Positions 22,501 through 34,500 of a stretch of 64,000 nt of DNA are shown piece after piece. Every line of letters begins with the position of its first letter. Positions within the stretch are counted from its first letter, which is position 1. The notes beneath the pieces are model-generated. The model did no database searches. It was not told the origin of the DNA and saw nothing but the letters and a program-made list of their open reading frames with translations. Origin of the DNA: Patiria miniata (taxonomy: Eukaryota > Echinodermata > Asteroidea > Valvatida > Asterinidae); NCBI RefSeq assembly GCF_015706575.1, contig NW_024037056.1:16915405-16979404 (forward strand), given 5' to 3'. Position numbers and translations under genes: made by a program.

Positions 22501-25500
22501 GGATCCTGGCTCTCTGCTAGCGTTATGAATGCGCGCGGCTTTTGGTTACCAGCGAAGCAACCAACCCCAGTAGGTTGGTTCCAAATAGTCGACTAGCGTA
22601 GTCAACCACCGTCGACTAGACAGAGTTCGGGCAAATGTTAGTTAACCATTGGTCAACTATAGTCCTTGCGCGAACATGGCCTATGATGCTACTAGTATTT
22701 AGAATGTTCTATAAAAGTTTCAAACTAAAATTTCATGGACAAAGTATTTTAAAAACACATTTAAGTAGCGTCTCAAAAATTCAGAATGTTCCCGTTCTGT
22801 ATGGAAGGTTTCTTTTAGGAACACTGCGCGTTCCCATCGGAAACATACCATACCGCAGTTGTTCTCTGAGAACGAGTATGAGTACAAACACATTTCTGTG
22901 AGCCTATTTTGTGGAAGCAAGTTGGGGGTCCTTTTTGTCCAGATGAATTACTAAACTGTGCCCGGGAATTCGACTTACATTGTAATTGATAGAGGGATTG
23001 TTATCTAATAATACCCACATGAAAGAAGTATCCTTCTCAAAATGGGCTCTGCAGCAAAAACTACTGGACCGACTCGGGATATTTTGGTATCATAATTCTT
23101 CTAAAAGGATTCTCCATCAATGGGTACAGGTGGTTCGAGTCTCAAGGTGGTGGAAGTATGAGGTTCCATTTTTGTTCAGACCACCTGTGTCTTGGGAACT
23201 GTTGAGAAATTGTGGATGCTGCCAGAATAAACTCTAAGAAGATGAGGGAAGTCGTTGACTCACGGAAGTCTAGAGAACCCGAGAGGACAAAATTATTGGT
23301 GGCGAAACTCAGCGTGCTGCCGATGGCCTTGTAGAAAGCATCGGCGATTTGCCTGGAGGTGTGGCGGCCCTCACGCAGCCTGTTGAAGTAAAGTCGGAAG
23401 GTGACTCTTGGGTTGCCGCCGGTGAAAATGTGGGAGATGGACTCGGCTCCGACAAAGTGGGAACGGACATCGGAACCACGGAACAATCGGTCCATCTAGG
23501 AGAAGAAAAACAAGAGAAGGGTAAATATGTGATATTTATCTTGTATGTATTTTATGATAAAAGGACGATGGATATACAGGGTGAGTAAAAAAAGCACAAC
23601 CCAAACCCCAAAATTATATTTCCCATTAAAAAAAATACGTAGCACCAAAAATAATAATTATATTTCCCATTCAAAAAAATATGTAGCACCAACAATAATA
23701 ATGACTGGAAAGCCAATTTCATTAGCTCCCTTTAGGTGAAATGATTAGTGAAATTACTCAATCCGTTCAACGAATATCACCATTTAAACACAATGACCCT
23801 AAAACCTCTTTCGTCCAAAAATGTGATTTCAAGAGTCGTCACAATTGTCTTCAAACATCACCAGTGATAAAAACCTCAGTTTAAAAGTTAAAATATTCAA
23901 CAAAGTCCTCTTGAAGGCCCGTCTTTTAAAAAAACAGTGGATTTTATATTAAAATTATATTGTTTGCCTAACCGGGGTTGTTAATAAAGATATTGTGTAC
24001 AACAGTTGTTGAAACAAGGGTTCTGTGTCATTTTCTTTGTTGTTCCATACAGTCAGAATACACAATAAATTGAATTTTTATTTTGGACGAAAAAGGTTTT
24101 AGGGTCATTGCATTCAAATGGTGATATTCTTTGAACGGATTAAGCAATTTCAGTAAAAGTTTCAGGGTTTTTTTTGCGGGGGGGGGGGGGGGGGGGGGGT
24201 TGAATGGTTTTCCTCCAGTTTTTTTTTTGGGGGGGGGGGGGGTCCCTCAAAATTCCAGAGAGACAAATGTGGAGTTGTGAATGAGATCATTCAAGTTCTG
24301 GAGAGAAAAATTAATAATTTGAGGAGGGAGGGAAAACACTTTTTATTTAATGTCAAAGATACGTAGCAAAGAAAATTGGAAGGGATGGGGGAAGGCTGAA
24401 TTATCGGTCAAAAAGTGTAAACGTTTCGAGGCATAAACGGCACTTACATCTTCCATCAACTCGGTCAGCCGTTGCGGAGCTGCAGCGTTGGAGAACTGAC
24501 CGGCCTGTCCTCTGATGCGCGTCAGCGTGACAGAGCCTCGCAAAGTCCACGGATTGGCGTCTGCAAATATCAAAATGGAGAAGAAATGCCATTTAAGGCA
24601 CTGGACTGAAGATATGGCCTTAAAATTGCTGTTGATGCAGATGAATCACCCTTAGACTGTCAGAGTGCCTTCAAGCAGTGTACTTAGTGGAGTACAGAAT
24701 ACCTGCCTTGAACAAACGAACAACGTCATGTTGTAGAAACCATGTTTGTGCATGAAACTTGCAACTTTTGGGAAGATTAAGCCAGAATAATCGATTACTA
24801 CGAATCCTACAGTAGACTAAAGGATGCAAGGAGGTAAATGATACATTCTCTTTGGTGTAATGAGATTGCAGAATGTATTTTCATGCATTTTAGGGACATT
24901 TTCACCAGATGTTTTGCCACACTTAGGATTTGGATATTTACATTATTATGTACATGTATTCACCTCGTGACCTAACAAGTACTTAATTGTGAATCTATCT
25001 GCATTTTATTTGTTTGTACTGGTTTTTACGGAGCCAAGAACGACGATTATGGATTAAAGGCTTCTGTCGAGACCCTTGCAAACTCTAGCAGCTGTACTTT
25101 AAAGAAGTCTACTTTATTGCGTCAACTTTGCGTTATACCTTGAGCTCGCGAGTACAGCCTGTTACAATTGTGATAAATATTTTTGACAATCAGATTTTGC
25201 ATCGACGTAGATGATTTTCAACAGTTGTTTATAGCAAATCAGACGAAGGGTACACGAACCTGCTATGAGGGTCACTGTCACCATACAATTGCTCACTGGA
25301 TTGCTGGACCCATCTGTCGCCGTGTACTGAAACTGGTAAGACCCTATATCCGTGGTGAAGGTGAACGTTTCTCGAGTGGTGAGCGTGTTCGTGATGGTGG
25401 GTGGGACCCCGGAGTTGTCTGTGGCAGCAGGAGTGGGTACAGGTAGCGTCAGGCTGCCGGAAGTGCGTACGTAGTGGGTGATGGTTGAACCACACCCTGT

Positions 25501-28500
25501 GTTAGGAGTCCACACAGGGGCTTCATTATCTGAAAGAAACAGAAACAGACACAGAAAAAGCTTGATTTAAATAAGGGAATAAATGTGTGCTTCGGAGGTT
25601 TTTATCACTCTGTTTAAGACCACTTAGAGTCTGGGTGCTGATAATTACCCGAGCCGGAGGCGAGGGTAATTATCAGCACCCAGACTCTAAGTGGTTTTAA
25701 ACAGAGTGAGAAATACCGACGGAGCACATATTTATTCCCATTCATAAATACCTTTTCGGTAAAAAAAATCATATAATTCGTTCAAAACATCCCGATTTTG
25801 TTCAACAAATTCACCTTATGCTTTTTGAAACATCCCTCTTGCAAAATAATGGAGTGTTCAGCTGGCGAGTAAGATGTAAACAACCCTTTTATGGAGATTG
25901 ACGCGCGCATATCATGTTCTGCGCGATGTCGCGCAGAACGCACCTGCAAGTTGCGTTATGAATTTAGAGCTTTAAAACTCTGACTTCCTGGTAGTGTTGC
26001 GCATGCCTGTGTGAAGATTGTGAACGTTCAACCAATGAAACGATAAGAGGCACTGGATTTTTAGGAGTCCACATTTTATTGTGACACTGGAAAAGTGTTT
26101 AAGACCAGCTAGCCATGTCTTTATCATCAGTTTAAGACTGGTCACGTGACGGGCTCTCGACCAATAGGAATGCGTAAACTGTCTTAGGTATTTATGAATA
26201 AATATTGAATTGACTTTTCTTTGGATTTACCCTCAATGCCTAGAGCCTGGGGTGCAGCCCAAAATTGTCTATGTAGGCCAAATCACAACTCTGCTACTAT
26301 GAGCGTTTTGTGGGCCATGAATTTGAGGGTTTGTTAAAAAAAATGAAGAGTGAGCTGTGAAAGGGACGGCGAGCTCGTACTTCCGTGAAATTTATCGCTG
26401 AGATCATTTTTATTTAAGGGAAGAAAAAAAAGAGAATGAGAACCTAAGTGTCTTGCAGTGATCCCAAGGAAAAACTGAATGGACCTTATTCACGAATTGG
26501 CCATTTTTGTCGAGTTCCCTGAATGTATGTCACTAAGTGTTAACTGTTTAATGGGATGGCGCCAGACTATTATGCAGGCACAATGCAGCCTTATTTTTTA
26601 TTGTTTTTTTTTTTTAATCTGGCTTTACACATTAGGGCATTTTTAATCACACATTTAAATTTATTCATTGAAGCAGACTGGAATTAATTAGGAATGAACT
26701 TGCTTTCATTTCTCTCCGCAAGTTCCAAATATTAAGACTTTCAATTCAATATGGCCGACTCGTGAATAAGACCCCATTATGCATGACTTGGCCCCGTCCC
26801 TCCTGGGAAAAAGAAATAAGGGTAATCCTTACTTTTAGGACCCCGTTCCTATATAGGAAGGGAAAGACTCGCCAAAACAGTTGACTAAATGACACTCAAA
26901 ATTGACATTCTGATACTTCTTGGCACATCTGAACAATTGGCAATGACACCTTCTTGACTTCTAAGGACTGCTTTAGCCTGCAAAAGTCACTTTGGTACTG
27001 GACAGACATCTGCAAAAGTCAGTTTTGAACAGAACTCGTAAAAAAATAGAGGTGTCCTAAAAGTAAGGATTACCGAAATAAGCATCTAGCTCACCTGCCA
27101 CAATTACATCAAAAGTGCAGACTCCTTCGTTGCCCTCAGCATCCCTTGCCCGGTACGTGACGGTTGTAGTGCCGATAGGGAAATTAAAGCCAGGACTGTG
27201 CGAGGCAAACCGGAAAACAACTCCCCGATCGTCCGTCGCTGTGGGCTCGACCCATGTGTACTGGTACGTCGGTTGCCCACTGTCGGTGTTCTCAGAAATT
27301 GAGCTTGGGCAGACGCTCCACACAGGCTGGGTAGTGTCCGGAATGTACGCTGCAGAAAACAAACACAAAAAAGGTCAAATAACCACCTGGAGTTTTGAAG
27401 GGGGGTTGGGGGGGGGGGTTGGAGGTGTCACTCACTATATGCTGGCCATCGTCGCCTCGGTGCTACAGGGTTGTTTAAGTGGGTTTTTATGAATTTGAGA
27501 AAATACAGTTTGAAGTTTTGGTGCTCAAGGAAATTTGTAAAAGCAATCTGTCAAGCACGCTGAATATGTTAGTTGGGAAGATTTTTGTCCATATTTCAAT
27601 AAAATGAATGTTTTTGTTGTGTGTTTAAACTTGTTATTTTCTGAGAAGACACGGTTATTGTAGTCCAAACCTTAAGGTGTCGTGTGCAACAAAAGGTTAA
27701 TTGTTACCAGTTAGTGACCTTTTGTCCATAACGCATTATGGAGATACAATAGGTATCGCATGATGAAACAAAAGGTCATTATCCGTTAGTAAAACTAAAA
27801 AAGTAAAACTAAGGCCCTTTATCAATTAGTTAATTTCTAATACAATTAAACAGATAAAACGAATGATTTTGTATGAGAAGCAAGTATTTTGATAGCTTAA
27901 TAACATGCAACCAAAAACTCATTTTGGCCAAAATTGCCATAACGACGTTATAGCACCGAGCCGACGATTTTACATGTAATATTTCCACGGTGCAATCGCT
28001 TTAGACAGATTCCACTGTACTTACGCATAACTGAAATGACAAAGGTACACGTGTCCGTCCTTAACGCCATGTCCGTTGCCGTGATTGTCACGGAGTGATC
28101 TCCCTGGGTGAACAATCCCGGGTTGCGGCTGCTCGTGACTGTTACGGTGCCGCAGATGGGCTGGGGGCCGCAGCTGTTGTCCATCGCCGTGGGATTGGTC
28201 CATGTGACATCTGTGCTGACCTGTGATTGGCCGAGGACAATGGTCTGCGACGGGGGGCAAGTACCAAGCACGGGGTTCTCCTGATCTGGTGGGCGAAAAA
28301 TATGGAAGATGCAAAAAAAAAAATCAAATGTTGCATAAACAAATTTGAAAGGCGTCAGAGAGCACAAACCTCCGCCAAGGCTAAACGATTCCCCGCCATA
28401 TTGGGTCAGTACACCCAAGAGAAATATATTGCATAAATGGTCGGGGAGTCGGTCGGGGAGTCGGTCAGGGAGTCAGTCGGGGAGTCGGTCGGGAGTCGGT

Positions 28501-31500
28501 CGGGGAGTCGGTCGGGGAGTCGGTCGGGGGGTCAGTCTGGGAGTCGGTCGGGGAGTCAGTCTGGGAGTCGGTCGGGGGGTCAGTCGGGAGTTGGTCGGGA
28601 GTCGGTCGGGGAGTCGGTCGGGGAGTCGGTCGGGGAGTCGGTCGGGGAGTCGGTCGGGGAGTCGGTCGGGGAGTCGGTCGGGGAGTCGGTCGGGGAGTCG
28701 GTCGGGAAGTCGGTCGAAAGTCGGTCGGGGAGTCGGTCGGGGAGTCGGTCGGGAAGTCGGTCGAAAGTCGGTCGGGGAGTCGGTCGGGGAGTCGGTCAGG
28801 AAGTCGGTCGGGGAGTCAGTCTGGGAGTCGGTCGGGGAGTCGGTCGGGGAGTCGGTCGGGGAGTCGGTCTGGGAGTCGGTCGGGAGTCAGTCGGGGAGTC
28901 GGTCTGGGAGTCGGTCGGGAGTCAGTCGGGGAGTTAGTCGGGGAGTTGGTCGGGAGTCAGTCGGGAAGTCGGTCGGGGAGTCGGTCGGGAGTCAGTCGGG
29001 AAGTCGGTCGGGGAGTCGGTCGGGAAGTCGGTCGGGGAGTCGGTCTGGGAGTCGGTCGGGAGTCAGTCGGGGAGTCGGTCGGGGAGTCGGTCTGGGAGTC
29101 GGTCGGGAGTCAGTCGGGGAGTCAGTCGGGGAGTTGGTCGGGAGTCAGTCGGGAAGTCGGTCGGGGAGTCGGTCGGTCGGGAGTCAGTAGGGAGTCGGTC
29201 GGGGAGTTGGTGGGGAGTTGGTCGGGGAGTCGGTCGGGGAGTCGGTCGGGAAGTCGGTCGGGAAGTCGATCGGGGAGTCGGTCGGGAAGTCGATCGGGGA
29301 GTCGGTCGGGAAGTCGGTCAGGGAGTCGTTCGGGAAGTCAATCGGGGAGTACGTCGGGGAGTTGGTCAGAAGTCAATCAGGGAGTTGGCCGGGGGGGTCA
29401 GTCGAGAGTTGGTCGGGGAGTCAGTCGGGGAGTTGGTCGGGGAGTCGGTCAATCAGTCAGTGCGATAGGTACAAAGAGGATAACAGGCTAGCCCTCGGGG
29501 GACCAGCACCATTTACACCAATACATTAAGACATTAAAAACCAATAAAAGTTTAACAGATATAAATTTATACCTGCAACCGTGATGACAAAACTGCAGAT
29601 GCCAACGTTTTGACGTTCGTCCGTGGCCGTGTACTCCACCACGTAGACCCCAATCGTTCTCCGCATGCCCGGCTCGTGGGACTTGGTGAGTATCAGTCTG
29701 CCATTGCTCAGGTCGTCTGTGACCAGAGGCTCTGGCCAGGTCACGTTGGTGTAGTTGACCCCGCTGTTGGTTGGGTAGGTAGTGTCCATGCTGCAGCCTG
29801 TGTATTCCGGGACCTGGTCCACTGTTGAAAACAGAAAAGATGGCCATTACTTTTGTCTTCTCTTATTTACCCTTTCATTACCACATTGTTAATATTGACT
29901 TGACTCAGGACCAAATTGTTTGCTCAGTCATGCGAAATCACTAGGCCTACAGCGTGAAAAAAAAATTGACCACACATCGAAAACTCACTTTTTTCAACCT
30001 AGAATTTCACTACCAAGGAGTGATTAAAACATAGGTGTTGTGTGTAAAGTTTGTTCCTTGAACCTTACTTTTTTATGTGATTTCAAAAAGAAGGCCATAA
30101 TGTGCAAATATAAGAAAGTTATGCCTTTTTGTTCATCTGGTCCCATTTATCAAACTGCAAGCCATTTCACCACATGACCCTTCATACCTCAAATTGTGGG
30201 TGGATATTTTTGAAGCCTTTTTCCTAAATTTTTGTAATGGTAACACTCTGAATAAACTACACCATTAAAACGATCCGAAAACACTCTTTCTGCTGGTATA
30301 TGGTTGATGTATGGGCGGCAAAACATACCAACATTCCAGCTTGCTGAAAAGTAGTGCATATATCTGTGTTAAGGGTGTTCTGTGTGTGGTTTCCTGGTCG
30401 ACTAAAGTCGCCTATGGTGAGCAGCAGGGGGGTACTTCCTTGTCGACAAAAGTGGCCCATGGTAAGGAAAGGGTTAACCTCTTTTTTGGCAACACTTCAA
30501 CCACTGTGACAATTCCGATGTGACAATATCATGTGACCCTCCATTGAATGTGGTCATCTACGTCATGTGACCATCGTTGTAGCATTGGTCACCTACATGT
30601 ACATGTATGTCATGTGACCACCAGCGCAACTGCCAGTGGACATACCAAACACCAACAGTGATGAGTGGCTGCCCGTGTCATGTGACTAGGTCATGTGACT
30701 TATACCTACCCAGGAGTGTGACCGTAAACTGACAATTCTGCGTGTTGCCGAAGTTGTCCGTGGCCACGTAGGCCACGTTGCGAGTCTCGCCGACGGTCAT
30801 GTTTAGATTTTCTTCCGTCGGGCCATTCAGCTCGACGTTATCATCAGCATTATCGATGACGGTGAGCTGCGGCCACGACACGGTCCCAGACGTCTCTCCC
30901 GCCTGCACATACGCTGTCAACGAGGGCGCTGGGCAGTTTGTAAATACTGGAGCCGAGTTATCATCTGTGTACAAGAAAAACAAACAAACAAACAATCAAA
31001 TAAATAAATCAGGCCATTATTAAAAACAAATGTGTTTCCCAGAAACATCAAATGTAAAATCAATTTTATGGTATTTTGTTTTGGTATGGGTGACAAATGT
31101 CGTCTGCTGTGATGTAGTTCATGGTGTATGAATAAGGGGTCCAAGTGGTACCCAATGCAAAGGCGAGTTCTAACGGCCCTACCCCAAGCCACTTGCAATA
31201 AAAAGAAATAACAAAACAACGGACTTACTCTCCACGGTGAATTGAAAACTGCATTCAACCTCATTGTTGGAGACGTCGGTTCCAGTGTAGACGACGTCGT
31301 AGCTGCCCACGTTGTAGAAGATGTTGCGCGTGTGGCTGGACACCAGCTGAAGATCTTGCTGGTTGTCGTCGATGATGGTGGGCTCGGGCCAGGTAATCGT
31401 TGCGCCCATAGCGTTTGGAGCCACGAATACCGTGAAGTCACTGGGGCAGTCAATGATGCTTGGGACCTGGTCATCCTGGTTAGCTGGGGGGTGGGTGGAT

Positions 31501-34500
31501 AATAGAATCAGCATCAAAGAACTTATCGTCATGTCCGTGCAACAAGGTCGAATCTCCTGAAATGGTGTGTGACGTCATGTTAGTGAAACGCGATTTTTGA
31601 ATTAACAGGTTGTATCTTGCATAAAATATCCCGGATGAATACACCAAGTCAATGGATGTTGCGATACGCGAGATCAGGCGCGGTTCTACAGTCTACATTT
31701 GAGCAAGCCTCCCTGCAAAATTTCTGGATCCACCTAAAATATAGGATCTAGAACTGCGCTTGCCCAAGATATGACCTTGTCGCACGAAGCGTATTTGTGC
31801 ATGATGCTACTTTGTTGCAGAATCGAGCTACGACCTTGTTGCACTGCCTCGACGTTATTATCCCAAGTGGTCTACTCATTAAAAGCTAATGTGCATTAAA
31901 ATCAGTCGCGTTAATTAAAACTCTAACCCCCTAGTAGTCCCGTAGGACTACCCTGCTAAATCCCACAGGTACATTACAAGGATTGCATTACAACAAATTC
32001 TAGTACATAGGCCCTCTAAACTCCACTGCTTACCATTCACTTGCACGTGGAAGGAACACATTTTAGCCACCCCGCTCTCGAAGTAGCCCACACAGTTGAT
32101 CTCGTTTCGGCCCTGGAAGAACTGGTCGTTCTTGCTGCGGGCACAGACCGTCGTGACACTGCCTAGATCAGCTGGGTACCTTGGGTCGTCCCAGCTCACG
32201 GGCGCCGAGTCCTGACCGACCTGTAGCGTGATGGTTATTGGATCAGGGCAGACCAGGCTGGGGGTCGAAACTGAGCCACCTCCTGCAAAACAAACAACAA
32301 CAAAATGCAAATAGAGTAGGCACTGAACACTCCTAAATGACAAGCTGTACTAACCCTAACTCCCTGGGCCTTTTTGCTAGGATGTAGCCTCAATCCTGCA
32401 AAATCTTCCAATTGGCCTCAGGGAAAAATAGCATATAGCCTCAATCCTGCAAATTCCTCCATTATCTCTTGAATATGGTCCATGGAGGGGTGACCACTGC
32501 CTGAATCCTGCAAAATCCTGCGGCAGTGACTGTCAATATGTTGAGGCTTGGCCAGTGACAGACTGCAGCAAAACAGAGGTCTTCAAGCATAATCCAGGCG
32601 TATATTCACGTATGGCTGAGCAAAAACAACACAAGGTCTGACCCAAGACCTTGACAAAGTGCATTTTACGACATCAGTAACGCACTTTTGCTACGTAACC
32701 TCCATCCTCCAAATTCCTCCACTTTGGCAAAGAGGATTTTGAAGGATTCAGGGCGGTTAGATTTTTAAAACTCACCTTCTACGAAGATGTCAAAGCTGCA
32801 ATATGACATCTCTGCAGCGCCATTGTTGGTGAAAGTAAAGGTGTAAGTGACAACGTTGCGGCCGAGATCAAACTGGCTCCCGGGGGATTTGTCCGGGCTG
32901 ACGTTTACGTTGGCGGAGTCCTCCACCGTCGGGGCAGTCCAGGAGGCAGATACCGAGGTGGCACCTGCGGGGGCCGTGGCCGTCATGTCCATTGGGCAGG
33001 AGGTGATCACAGGGGAGCCATTGTCTGCCAAAAAAAAAAAAAAAATAACCGTGCAGCCGACAAAATGTGAAGTGCACTTTGGTTTGCTTAATTTTTCAGT
33101 CACCTGACATTTGTTGGTGAAAAAAAGTCATACTTCACAAGTTCCTCATTCAAACATAGCCACTTAAAAGTGTTGAGAGCCCCTTTAACCAGAGTTGAAC
33201 TACTGGCCCTGAAAATCCTAGCCAAACCCCAGCCCCCTGACAAGAACCGCATGGTTGTGTAATAAAATCCTTATAGTAAGTCAAGCTGGCCTCGCTGCAG
33301 GGCATGGATAATCAATCATCATGTCAACAAGACTGGTCAGCAAGTTCACTTGACGGCTGTTTGCAGTCGTCTTAACCACTATAGACAGCAAATAGTTGTA
33401 TTATAAGAGGCAGCAAATAATTGTAAATAATTGTATAATATGATAATGCCATACCAACTCCAAAGGTTAACTCGATTTTACAAATTACAGCATTGTTTGC
33501 GGGGATGTAATGTAATGCGCATTATTGGTTCCGAGCTGTTGGTTGATTTGATTTCACTGCCTTCAGACACAAAATCGCAGTCTATGGAATAGACTTTGTA
33601 GAATAGCGTGCACAATGGTTTCTCCAATAAAGGCCACCGTGTCAGTGATCATGTGCCTGAATTCGTCTATTGGGTGCATGCAGCAACAGTTGAGGGCGCC
33701 ATTCAGCACAAGCACAATGCAAGGGCATACCTTGTATGATGATGTCGAAGGTGCACGTTTGTGTTTCTGCATCATCTTCAGCGGTGTAGGTAACTGTCGT
33801 ATTCTCAAAGTAATAACGGCCGGACTGATGGGTACCAACGAGTGTGTACGCCCCACTTGTGCTGCTGACCGTTGGCGGGGCCCAGTACACCAAATTGGAT
33901 CGGTCTGCTGTGATCTCCATTGGACAATTATTTAAAGCTATTGATACAAACAAGCGGTATAGAAAGAATAAAGGAATTAATACAACTCTCATGAATCTAC
34001 ACATAATTTTGTAGATGCAAAAAGCACATTTATGATTCATGACAGTTTAAACAATTTCAAGGTTAAACAGAGGTAAAAAATGTAAATACGGTAAATGAAA
34101 ATATTAAAATCAAGAATGACCGTGCCTTTTGTTCATAAATTCATTTCTGCAATTAACAAATCAGGTGAGGTTGGCGTAGCGGTACTTTCCTCGCCTTCCA
34201 CCGCTGTGACCCGGGTTCGAATCCCGCCTGGGCCAATATGTGGATTGGGTTTTCAGTCCCTGCCTGATTCTGTGGGTGTTCCTCAGAATATTCTTCTGGG
34301 CTTTTCCTCCCACCTCTCTAAAACTGTAACTTCTTCTCATTGTCTTCTCTCCACATGTTTCTTCAGGCTTGCAAGCTACAGTGCCTAGGGCATTTTTGAG
34401 GAATCATTGGTTTCATTACCAGAAATTATCAATAATCATAATAATAATAATAATATAATAAAGGCTACAGATAATTGTGTACTAATTTCTAAGTTCTAGG

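Larger units (their letters stand above)
21395..24560 (-). other. two SEA-like modules of the HYR gene
   Basis: Exon pairs 24560-24448 plus 23495-23264, and 22240-22110 plus 21614-21395, each encode a similar unit of about 115-117 residues: a beta strand ([19 protein letters not shown]), a helix with F/L spacing, then hydrophobic strands [10 protein letters not shown] and [12 protein letters not shown]. The second exon of each begins MD at the same place. This fits the SEA fold. A GSVVV-type autocleavage site is not evident. Assignment is by pattern, not alignment. Confidence 0.6.
25260..33937 (-). other. array of nine single-exon HYR domains
   Basis: Nine exons of 207-270 nt, each phase 1-1 and each one HYR module. 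Hallmarks repeat: an early CPxD/N-type cysteine, a W or Y before P(T/E/Q), GxxxxxF/VGxxxVxYxATD in the middle, and a final CxFxVxV (for example [24 protein letters not shown]). The first module is shortest (69 codons) and lacks part of the usual start. The spacing varies between about 0.2 and 2 kb because of inserted elements. Such arrays normally grow by exon shuffling or duplication. Confidence 0.88.

Noticed and set aside
27115..27492. 125-codon plus-strand frame
   Set aside because: It is antisense to HYR exon 27349-27095 and runs on into G-rich intron; a shadow of the coding exon.
28345..29491. Long plus-strand open frames reading SRSGSRSG or VGESVGES
   Set aside because: They are a translation of the 12-bp minisatellite, have three parallel versions in different frames, and lie in an intron of a phase-consistent gene on the other strand.
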